DNA from: Bacteroidaceae bacterium
Lineage (GTDB): Bacteria > Bacteroidota > Bacteroidia > Bacteroidales > Bacteroidaceae
Length of the DNA: 38,444 bases
Assembly: GCA_017468985.1 (NCBI GenBank)
Contig: JAFUHF010000065.1
Span: 1 to 38,444 of the forward strand
Direction: 5' to 3'
Shown piece after piece: positions 32,057-38,444 of this stretch. The notes under the pieces are model-generated. The model did not search any database. It was not told the DNA's origin and saw nothing but the letters and a program-made list of their open reading frames with translations. Made by a program: the position numbers and the translations under genes. Every line of letters begins with the position of its first letter. Position 1 is the stretch's first letter.

Positions 32057-33625
32057 TCAGAACTCACTCGTAAAGTGGAACTTGATGTGTTTGAAGTCCT
32101 GCTGCGCCATTTGCAGCACATAGCCCGAATCGGCCAGGAAGACGTCGCGGCCTTCCAAGTCCTTGGCCATATACTGATATTTACGCTTCTTGAACTGCTC
32201 CATCTCGGCGGCATCGTCGCTTTCTATCCAGCACGCCTTGTAGAGGCCCACGGGCTCCCAGCGGCATCGCGCACCATATTCGTTCTCCAAACGGTACTGT
32301 ATCACTTCAAACTGCAGCTGCCCCACAGTACCAATGATCTTTCGACTATTAAACTGGTTGACAAAGAGCTGTGCCACACCCTCGTTCATGAGCTGCGATA
32401 TGCCTTTCTCCAACTGTTTGGACTTCATGGGGTCGTCGTTCTCAATATATTTGAACAGCTCGGGCGAGAAGCAGGGCAAGCCGCGGAAATGCAGCAGTTC
32501 CCCTTCGGTGAGGGTGTCGCCAATCTTGAATATCTGATTGTCGGGCAGGCCCACGATGTCACCAGGCCAGGCTTCTTCGATAGTGCTCTTGCGCTGAGCC
32601 ATGAACTGCGTAGGCGAGGAGAAACGTACCGTTTTGCCTAAGCGGACATGCTGGTAGGGGGCATTGCGCTGAAACTTGCCGCTGCACACTTTGCAGAAGG
32701 CAATGCACGAACGATGGTTGGGGTCGATGTTTGCCGTGATTTTGAAAATGAATCCAGTGAAGCGGTCTTCCTCTGGGCTCACAGTGCGCTCCTCGGCCAT
32801 TGTGGGACGGGGAGACGGAGCGATCTTCACGAAGCAATCCAAGAGTTCCTTCACGCCAAAGTTATTGAGTGCGGAGCCGAAGAACACCGGAGCAACGTCG
32901 GCCGACAGGTAGGTTTCCACATCGAAGGGCGGATATACGCCGTCGATAAGCTCCAGATCGTCGCGCAACTTCTGAGCATCCTTCTCGCCCACACGGGCTT
33001 CGAGCTCTGAAGAATGGATTTCCACCTCCACGGTCTCAGTCACCTTCTGCTTGTCGGGCGTGAAGAGATTGAGACGTTCTTCATAGATGTTATACACGCC
33101 CTTGAACTTCGCACCTTGATTGATGGGCCATGACAAAGGACGCACACTGATTTGCAGCTCCTTCTCCAGCTCGTCGAGAAGGTCGAAGGGATCGCGTCCT
33201 TCGCGGTCCATCTTGTTAATGAAGATGATAACGGGTGTGTTCCGCATGCGGCATACCGTCATAAGTTTGCGCGTCTGCGTTTCCACGCCCTTGGCACCGT
33301 CTACCACGATGATTACGGAGTCTACCGCCGTGAGCGTGCGAAACGTATCTTCGGCAAAGTCCTGATGGCCCGGGGTGTCGAGGATGTTCACCTTGTAACC
33401 ATCGTAATCGAACTCCATGACGCTCGTTGTCACGCTGATACCGCGCTGCTTTTCTATCTCCATCCAGTCGCTGGTAGCCGTTTTGCGTATTTTGTTGTTC
33501 TTCACAGCCCCGGCCACCTGTATCTGTCCGCCAAAGAGCAGCAGCTTTTCGGTTAGCGTCGTTTTACCGGCGTCGGGGTGGGATATGATGGCAAAAGTCC
33601 GCCTGCGTTGTATTTCGGAATTCAT
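32057..33625 (-). CDS. prfC: peptide chain release factor 3
   Basis: GTPase that recycles RF1/RF2 after stop-codon termination. 522 residues from ATG 33625; the frame extends upstream to an ATG at 33661, but that would overlap the rfbD stop and add 12 unrelated residues. G1 is [13 protein letters not shown] (15-27), G3 DTPGHQDF, G4 NKMDREG; then the RF3-typical [10 protein letters not shown] and the C-terminal domains ([28 protein letters not shown], then [15 protein letters not shown]). Follows rfbD by 16 bases and is the last gene of this cluster. Confidence 0.97.
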   Translation of the reverse strand: MNSEIQRRRTFAIISHPDAGKTTLTEKLLLFGGQIQVAGAVKNNKIRKTATSDWMEIEKQRGISVTTSVMEFDYDGYKVNILDTPGHQDFAEDTFRTLTAVDSVIIVVDGAKGVETQTRKLMTVCRMRNTPVIIFINKMDREGRDPFDLLDELEKELQISVRPLSWPINQGAKFKGVYNIYEERLNLFTPDKQKVTETVEVEIHSSELEARVGEKDAQKLRDDLELIDGVYPPFDVETYLSADVAPVFFGSALNNFGVKELLDCFVKIAPSPRPTMAEERTVSPEEDRFTGFIFKITANIDPNHRSCIAFCKVCSGKFQRNAPYQHVRLGKTVRFSSPTQFMAQRKSTIEEAWPGDIVGLPDNQIFKIGDTLTEGELLHFRGLPCFSPELFKYIENDDPMKSKQLEKGISQLMNEGVAQLFVNQFNSRKIIGTVGQLQFEVIQYRLENEYGARCRWEPVGLYKACWIESDDAAEMEQFKKRKYQYMAKDLEGRDVFLADSGYVLQMAQQDFKHIKFHFTSEF

Positions 33626-33641
33626 GGTAATATAATTATTA

Positions 33642-34511
33642 TCAGCATTGAGAACCGCCATTCTCCAGCAAACGGATGCATTGAGCCAGGGAATCTTCCC
33701 ACCACGGGATGCTGATCTGATACGTTGACTTGATCTTCGACTTGTCGAGCACGGAATAGTGCGGACGAACGGCCGGCGTAGGAAAATCCTCAGTGTGCAA
33801 CGGACGAACGCAACATGTCCTGATGCCTGCCAGCCGATGGATGGCCAGCGTGAAGTCGTACCACGAAGTTACGCCTTCGTTCGTGAAATGATACACGCCG
33901 GGCACGATGCCGCGGTCGATGATCTGGAAGATGGCCGCAGCCAGATCGGCAGCAGAGGTCGGCGTACCTATCTGGTCGAAGACTACGCCCAGCTCCGTGC
34001 GCTCGCGCCCCAGACGAAGCATAGTCTTCACAAAATTGTTGCCATAGGGAGAATAGAGCCACGCTGTGCGCAACACGACGGCACGCGAACAGCCCGAGAG
34101 GACAGCCCGTTCGCCATCGAGTTTTGTCTGCCCATAAGCAGTACGGGGAGAGGTGCTCATGTCTTCACGATAGGGCACGTGGGACGTACCGTCGAACACG
34201 TAGTCCGTGGAAACATGAATGACGCTTCCACCCCTGCGCTCCATAGCCTGTGCGAGGTAGCCCGGGGCCACGGCATTGAGTTGAGCGACGATGGGAGCCC
34301 TTTCTTCTGCCTTGTCCACGGCCGTGAAAGCCGCGCAGTTGATGATAATATCTACTTCGTTCTGGTCCACATAGGCATTTACCGCTGCTTCGTCGCAGAT
34401 GTCAAGCTCTGCTACGTCGGTAAACAGGTACTGATGGTCTGCATGCAGCGATGACTGGAGCCTTACTTCGGTACCCAACTGTCCGTTACAGCCTGTTACA
34501 AGTATTTTCAT
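33642..34511 (-). CDS. rfbD: dTDP-4-dehydrorhamnose reductase
   Basis: Last step of dTDP-L-rhamnose synthesis: reduces dTDP-6-deoxy-L-lyxo-4-hexulose with NAD(P)H. 289 residues, typical. The Rossmann motif is VTGCNGQLG (5-13); [13 protein letters not shown] (57-69), [10 protein letters not shown] (99-108) and the catalytic YGQTK (Y126, K130) follow. The C-terminal part has [20 protein letters not shown] and VYHFTNEG. The other rml/rfb genes (A, B, C) are not in the window; rfbD apart from them, between DUF4924 and prfC, is an arrangement I recall from Bacteroidales. The start is 7 bases after the DUF4924 stop. Confidence 0.96.
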   Translation of the reverse strand: MKILVTGCNGQLGTEVRLQSSLHADHQYLFTDVAELDICDEAAVNAYVDQNEVDIIINCAAFTAVDKAEERAPIVAQLNAVAPGYLAQAMERRGGSVIHVSTDYVFDGTSHVPYREDMSTSPRTAYGQTKLDGERAVLSGCSRAVVLRTAWLYSPYGNNFVKTMLRLGRERTELGVVFDQIGTPTSAADLAAAIFQIIDRGIVPGVYHFTNEGVTSWYDFTLAIHRLAGIRTCCVRPLHTEDFPTPAVRPHYSVLDKSKIKSTYQISIPWWEDSLAQCIRLLENGGSQC

Positions 34512-34518
34512 ATTGATT

Positions 34519-35067
34519 TCAGTCTAAATCGAGTGGTTCTTCCTTGTCCTTCTTATAATAATCCGAAAGCATCCCAACGAACGTGGAGATAGTCTTCAGG
34601 GCCTGTTCGGTTTCGGGTGTTACAGGCTTCTGCTGCAAGCGGAGAAGCATCACGCCGTAAAGCGCATTGAAACATGTCTCCAGTTCAGGCTGGCCGAACT
34701 GACCATTCTTTTGCCGCAACTCCACGATGATGGGCAAAGCACTGAGGTAAGCCTGGCGATAATAGGGAAACTTCGTCGACTTCATGAGTCGCTCGTGCAA
34801 TTCTTCCAGATTGATAATCACATTTCGGCATATCTGCAGATGGCCCATCGCCGTCACGCGCTCGCGGTGCATCATGTCGATAAGTTCCGCATACCATTTC
34901 TCCTGTTCCTCCTTCTGCTGCTCCGTCAGCGACGAGAATTGCGAGAGATACTCACGACGAAAGCGGTCGAAGTCGAAGCCGAACGCACGCAGCAAGTCTT
35001 CCGTCCGCCACATATACAGCAGATACTCGGCCACGTTGCTTTCGCGAAGTTTACGAGCTACGAACAT
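34519..35067 (-). CDS. DUF4924 family protein
   Basis: 182 residues, entirely helical in appearance with no signal peptide or membrane helix. The opening MFVARKLRESNVAEYLLYMW is the part I recognise as DUF4924, followed by EDLLRAF, a Q/E-rich helix (LTEQQKEEQEKWYAELIDMM) and a C-terminus ending in acidic residues. No metal-binding or catalytic motif. It is placed 3 bases after the LysE-type gene and 7 bases before rfbD, so tight co-expression with both is likely. Function unknown; restriction to Bacteroidetes and a conserved position suggest a basic cytoplasmic role. Confidence 0.88.
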   Translation of the reverse strand: MFVARKLRESNVAEYLLYMWRTEDLLRAFGFDFDRFRREYLSQFSSLTEQQKEEQEKWYAELIDMMHRERVTAMGHLQICRNVIINLEELHERLMKSTKFPYYRQAYLSALPIIVELRQKNGQFGQPELETCFNALYGVMLLRLQQKPVTPETEQALKTISTFVGMLSDYYKKDKEEPLDLD

Positions 35068-35070
35068 ATC

Positions 35071-35736
35071 CTAATAAATAGCGTGGAGTCCCAGAATGGT
35101 AAATACAAAACCGAATAACGACGCCAAGATCACGATACCGCCGATGGTAAGGTTGAGTACCTTGACGTATCTCACCGTGAAATGTGTCCTTATTTTGTCA
35201 ATCAGGTACGAGAGTCCGAACCACCACCCCATGGCCCCTGCAAACATCGACAAGAATGCCACCGTTACGTGGAACGGATCATTATTGACGAACAACGCAA
35301 AGCGCGCAAACAGGGCTATAAAAAGGAAAATGATGAGTGGATTCGAGAGGGTGACAAAGAAGGCCGTGACGCCATTGTGGAGCAATGTGCCTTTCTCTGA
35401 CGAAGATGGCCGGAAGTTCTTCTTCGGATCGCTGAGGAACATGTAAAGTCCGAAAAGTAACAGCATGGCGCTACCGATGAGCTGCATTTTGAATTTGTTG
35501 GCCTCGTTCGTTATGAAATCCATCACGAACGACATGCCAAACGCCGTTATCAGGGCGTAGATTATATCACTGATCGCCGCTCCCAAACCAGTGGCAAGGC
35601 CGTAGTTCATGCCTTTGCGTAAGGTACGCTGTATGCATAGTATGCCAACAGGTCCCGTAGGCGCTGATGCTACCACGCCCACAAACAGACCTTTAATGAC
35701 CAATTCAGCAGTACTTATTGGTTCTATACCAAACAT
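35071..35736 (-). CDS. LysE-family exporter-like membrane protein
   Basis: 221 residues with six predicted transmembrane helices (about 8-30, 43-65, 71-90, 122-147, 155-180, 195-215). The family hallmark ASAPTGPVGILCIQRTLRKGMNYGL is present near 23-47 (key G-P-G core), followed by GLGAAISDIIYA. LysE/RhtB proteins export amino acids or similar small molecules; substrate not predictable. First gene of the LysE-DUF4924-rfbD-prfC unit. No consensus -7 box is evident in the 88 bases upstream. Confidence 0.9.
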   Translation of the reverse strand: MFGIEPISTAELVIKGLFVGVVASAPTGPVGILCIQRTLRKGMNYGLATGLGAAISDIIYALITAFGMSFVMDFITNEANKFKMQLIGSAMLLLFGLYMFLSDPKKNFRPSSSEKGTLLHNGVTAFFVTLSNPLIIFLFIALFARFALFVNNDPFHVTVAFLSMFAGAMGWWFGLSYLIDKIRTHFTVRYVKVLNLTIGGIVILASLFGFVFTILGLHAIY

Positions 35737-35824
35737 ACGGGTGCAAAATTGCGACTTTTTTGTGAGACAGAGAAATATCTAACGCAAAAATCCATGTAGA
35801 GTATTCCTACTCCATCCCACCTAT

Positions 35825-36946
35825 TCACTTCTTCACACCCTGCCAACGGTATATCTGATTGGCCAGCGCAATGCGGTCTGTGTCGTCACGATTGGCGAAG
35901 ATAAGCACCACGATGTCCTCCGACGGCACCTTGCCGGCGTAGATCAGGAAGCCGCCATTATCGCCCAAATGATATACTATCTTCGGCTCACCCTCAATCT
36001 GCTGAACGAAGAATCCGTAGCCGTACCCCGTTCCTTCGTTGTAACCATACTCCGCATTCTCAGGAATCATCACCTGCTGCGTGTAGGCCATGTCGCGCGA
36101 CGCTGCTGTGAGCACCTTCTCGTCGCGCAGAACTTCTTCCCACTTCAGGAAGTCACGAACAGAAGTATAGAGTCCTCCGTCAGCCTTCGACGCAAAGAAG
36201 TTGGTTTCACCATAGTCATTCTCCTCGAAAGCCTGAGTGTCACTGTTGCGGCTATATCCGTGGGCCATATTGGGTATGTGTTTATCGGCTTCGAAGTAGG
36301 TGGTGCTGTCCATGCCTGCCACGTCGAAGATGTGAGCCTTCATGTAGCTGTCGAAATCCGTTCCCGTCACTCGTGGCACAATCTGATACGTCAGCTGGAA
36401 GGTGGGGTTCATGTATTCATACTGCGTGCCGGGCTCGGAATTCAGGTGATCCAAGTCCTTAAAAAACTCGCACGACTCTACGTCGGTCGAATAGAGCGCA
36501 AAGTTGCGGTCGGCTGAAGTACGCGTATCAGGCAGTCCAGAAGTATGGCTCATGATGTGGCGCAACGTGATGCGGTTGTAGAAGTCTGCCTTATATTCTG
36601 GGAAAAACTTCTTCAGATTGTCGTCGAGCGAAAGCAGTCCCTGCTCAGCAAGTTGCATCAGGGCAACGGCAGAAAACTGCTTCGAAACGGAAGCTATGCA
36701 AAAGTTGGTTTCTGGCGTTATGGGTGCCTTCGTCTCCAGATCGGCCAGTCCGAAACACCCTTCATACACCACCTTTCCGCCCCGAGCCACCAGCACGGCC
36801 GCTCCAGGCTCGTCAGCACTGGGATACTGACTCAAAAAGAGGGAGTCCATCTTCTCCTCAAAACTCTTTTCGCTCGTTTTCTTCTCCTGACATGCACCAA
36901 GTGACAGCATCAAAGCCATTCCCAAACAAATAATCGGTTGTTTCAT
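35825..36946 (-). CDS. serine hydrolase lipoprotein of the beta-lactamase class C / PBP-like family
   Basis: 373 residues. SPII signal: LSLGAC with lipidated C19, then QEKK. Active-site motifs of the class C fold: SxxK as S86-V-S-K89, YxN as Y178-M-N180 and HxG as H326-L-G328. The family includes esterases, D-aminopeptidases and peptidoglycan peptidases; HxG rather than KTG argues against a true beta-lactamase. Probably anchored in the outer membrane facing the periplasm or outside. Single-gene unit with its own promoter, divergent from the glucokinase gene. Confidence 0.93.
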   Translation of the reverse strand: MKQPIICLGMALMLSLGACQEKKTSEKSFEEKMDSLFLSQYPSADEPGAAVLVARGGKVVYEGCFGLADLETKAPITPETNFCIASVSKQFSAVALMQLAEQGLLSLDDNLKKFFPEYKADFYNRITLRHIMSHTSGLPDTRTSADRNFALYSTDVESCEFFKDLDHLNSEPGTQYEYMNPTFQLTYQIVPRVTGTDFDSYMKAHIFDVAGMDSTTYFEADKHIPNMAHGYSRNSDTQAFEENDYGETNFFASKADGGLYTSVRDFLKWEEVLRDEKVLTAASRDMAYTQQVMIPENAEYGYNEGTGYGYGFFVQQIEGEPKIVYHLGDNGGFLIYAGKVPSEDIVVLIFANRDDTDRIALANQIYRWQGVKK

Positions 36947-36982
36947 ATATTGAATTATGACTGTATGTTAAAAATACGGGCG

Positions 36983-36990
36983 CAAAGTTA
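36983..36990 (-). promoter_or_regulatory. -7 element (TAACTTTG) of the serine hydrolase gene
   Basis: CAAAGTTA on the + strand, 36 bases before the ATG at 36946. No clear -33. Confidence 0.55.
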
Positions 36991-37085
36991 CGCATTTCTG
37001 CCCGAAAACGTGGTCTCTACATCGTTGAAAGGGGCTTTTCTTCACTTTTCCCACGCATTATCACCCTCGGGATGAAATTAATTCA

Positions 37086-37093
37086 TAACTTTG
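37086..37093 (+). promoter_or_regulatory. -7 element (TAACTTTG) of the glucokinase gene
   Basis: Exact TAnnTTTG match, 37 bases before ATG 37131. No clear -33 element. Confidence 0.6.
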
Positions 37094-37130
37094 TAGGGTT
37101 GAACATTATCAATATAAAATTTACACATAT

Positions 37131-38099
37131 ATGGAAAATAACGCAAAGCCCTACGTTATTGGGCTCGACCTGGGAGGAACAAATTCCGTATTCGGAATAG
37201 TAGATCAACGTGGAGAAATCAAGGGTTCCACAGCCATCAAGACGCAGGCTTATCCTGACGTGAACGACTACGTAAAGGCAGGAGTAGAAGCCATGCAACC
37301 CATCATTGACGTGATTGGCGGCATCGACAAAGTGAAAGGCATGGGCATCGGCGCACCTAACGGGTGCTACTACACCGGAACCATCGAGAATGCTGCCAAC
37401 CTGCAGTGGAAAGGCTCCATTCCTTTGGCAAAGCTCTTCGAAGACGCTCTGGGCATACCCGTAGCCCTCACAAACGACGCTAACGCCGCAGCTGTAGGCG
37501 AAATGACCTACGGTGTGGCCCGTGGTATGAAGGACTTCATCATGATCACCCTGGGAACTGGCGTGGGTAGCGGTATCGTAATCAATGGTCAGGTGGTTTA
37601 CGGCAGCGACGGTTTTGCTGGTGAACTGGGCCACGTAACGATGGACCGCAAGCCCGGCAGCCGCCTTTGCGGATGCGGCAAGCACGGCTGTCTGGAAACA
37701 TTCTGTTCAGCAACAGGCGTAGCTCGCACAGCTCGCGAAATACTGGAGACCACAGACCGTCCCAGCCTCTTGCGCGATATCGACCCGAAGGACATTACCT
37801 CACTCGACGTATCGATAGCAGCCGAGAAGGGCGACGAAATCGCTAAGGAAATCTACGAATTCACGGGCGAAATGCTTGGCGCAGCATGTGCCGACTTCGC
37901 AGCCTTCAGCAGCCCCGAAGCCTTCGTATTCTTCGGCGGACTCACTAAGGCCGGCGACCTCCTGATGAAGCCCCTCCAGAAGTCGTACGACGAAAACGTA
38001 CTGCCTGCCTTCCGTGGCCATGCCAAGTTGCTCATCTCCGGTCTGAGCGGAGCCGAAGCAGCCGTGCTTGGAGCCAGCGCCCTTGGTTGGGAGCTGTAA
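37131..38099 (+). CDS. ROK-family glucokinase
   Basis: 322 residues. ATP-binding phosphate loop GLDLGGTN (11-18), catalytic D116 in LTNDANAAAVGE, the glycine-rich ITLGTGVGSGIV (139-150), sugar-binding GELGHV (H168, also a zinc ligand) and the ROK zinc site CGCGKHGCLE (C180, C182, C187). There is no N-terminal HTH, so it is an enzyme and not a ROK repressor. Expected to phosphorylate glucose (or a close hexose) to the 6-phosphate for glycolysis; in Bacteroidetes such ROK kinases are the usual glucokinases because a glucose PTS is commonly absent. Single gene ending in a strong bidirectional terminator. Confidence 0.95.
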   Translation: MENNAKPYVIGLDLGGTNSVFGIVDQRGEIKGSTAIKTQAYPDVNDYVKAGVEAMQPIIDVIGGIDKVKGMGIGAPNGCYYTGTIENAANLQWKGSIPLAKLFEDALGIPVALTNDANAAAVGEMTYGVARGMKDFIMITLGTGVGSGIVINGQVVYGSDGFAGELGHVTMDRKPGSRLCGCGKHGCLETFCSATGVARTAREILETTDRPSLLRDIDPKDITSLDVSIAAEKGDEIAKEIYEFTGEMLGAACADFAAFSSPEAFVFFGGLTKAGDLLMKPLQKSYDENVLPAFRGHAKLLISGLSGAEAAVLGASALGWEL

Positions 38100-38120
38100 T
38101 TCAGCATATGAGTCATCTAT

Positions 38121-38153
38121 CAAAACACCTGCTCACTCAGAGCAGGTGTTTTG
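38121..38153. terminator. bidirectional terminator between glucokinase and SGNH hydrolase genes
   Basis: Perfect 14-bp stem CAAAACACCTGCTC / GAGCAGGTGTTTTG with a five-base loop; A-run on one side and T-run on the other (TTTTGATTTTG), so it can work for both convergent genes. Confidence 0.9.
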
Positions 38154-38230
38154 ATTTTGTATGCGAGCAGCCGAGTCGGAATCGTGCCGCGTGCAACAGG
38201 ACCACTGATACATGGTAAGATCCGACAGCG

Positions 38231-38444
38231 CTATTTCAGCACCTTCCTCAGCTCCTTAGCAATGGCAGCATATCCTTTTTCATTAGGATGAAGGCCCTCC
38301 ACGAACAGCGAGGGATCTATCTTTCCACTGCCGTCGGGGAGTGTGAGGCAGGACGTGAGGTCTACGATGTCGGTCTGCTCGTCGCACACCAGTTTCTTTT
38401 CTATCAGTGCGTTAACGCGAGCTATCTTTTCTTCGAGGTTTACG
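38231..38444 (-). CDS. SGNH/GDSL-type hydrolase, C-terminal end only (5' end outside window)
   Basis: Open on the - strand from the window edge to a TAG at 38233-38231, 70 codons. Reads VNLEEKIARVNALIEKK at the start and ends FVEGLHPNEKGYAAIA followed by KELRKVLK. The GLHPN..GY segment is block V of SGNH hydrolases, holding the catalytic histidine; the acidic partner usually written DxxH is ExxH here (E-G-L-H). Expected activity: carbohydrate esterase or lipase, typically secreted in Bacteroidetes. Neither the nucleophile serine nor the signal peptide is in the window. Confidence 0.85.
   Translation of the reverse strand, partial: VNLEEKIARVNALIEKKLVCDEQTDIVDLTSCLTLPDGSGKIDPSLFVEGLHPNEKGYAAIAKELRKVLK

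Overview
The window looks like chromosomal DNA of a Bacteroidales bacterium, most likely Prevotella/Segatella-like. The signs are: many upstream regions with the Bacteroidetes -7 element TAnnTTTG (mostly TAACTTTG) instead of sigma70 boxes; few Shine-Dalgarno sequences; SPII lipoproteins; an RprX/RprY-type two-component pair; DUF4924; GH106 and GxGYxYP carbohydrate-associated proteins; and C-terminal domains that look like type A sorting signals of the type IX secretion system (T9SS). The genus is an inference.

Layout. 1-1952 (+): ATPase (cut by the window edge) and permease of a MacB-type ABC exporter, ending in a strong terminator. 2010-6843 (-): probable operon of two related small lipoproteins, quinolinate synthase (nadA), a secreted two-part glycoside hydrolase and a DEDDh exonuclease. 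7203-12323 (+): secreted GH106 alpha-L-rhamnosidase-like enzyme and a GxGYxYP protein. 12311-14532 (-): histidine phosphatase translationally coupled to a YhcC-type radical SAM protein. 14894-17144 (+): rprX-rprY. 17391-19862 (+): CotH-type secreted protein split by one in-frame TAA. 19863-20408: 41/42-bp tandem repeat array. 20409-20930 (-): MarR regulator. 21170-23443 (-): second, intact CotH-type protein. 24037-25777 (-): outer-membrane barrel and lipoprotein behind a promoter whose spacer contains a 12-base homopolymer. 25991-26793 (-): ECF sigma factor followed by an unlisted 42-residue ORF and a terminator. 26953-30380 (-): tsaC-type gene, ClC channel, fmt. 30381-31037: lectin-like pseudogene remnant plus four 42-bp repeats with internal dyads. 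31038-31940 (+): exported class I glutamine amidotransferase. 32057-35736 (-): LysE-type exporter, DUF4924, rfbD, prfC. 35825-36946 (-): serine hydrolase lipoprotein. 37131-38099 (+): ROK glucokinase with a strong terminator. 38231-38444 (-): C-terminus of an SGNH hydrolase.

Most genes are ordinary housekeeping or envelope functions. I see no phage, transposase, CRISPR, rRNA or tRNA. The most interesting items are: the homopolymer in the promoter spacer of the outer-membrane gene (possible phase variation); the glycoside hydrolase whose second half looks like a duplicated barrel that has lost both catalytic glutamates; the in-frame stop in a CotH/T9SS gene; the dyad-bearing 42-bp repeats; and the small ORF behind the sigma factor. 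I did not find a clearly new multi-gene system.
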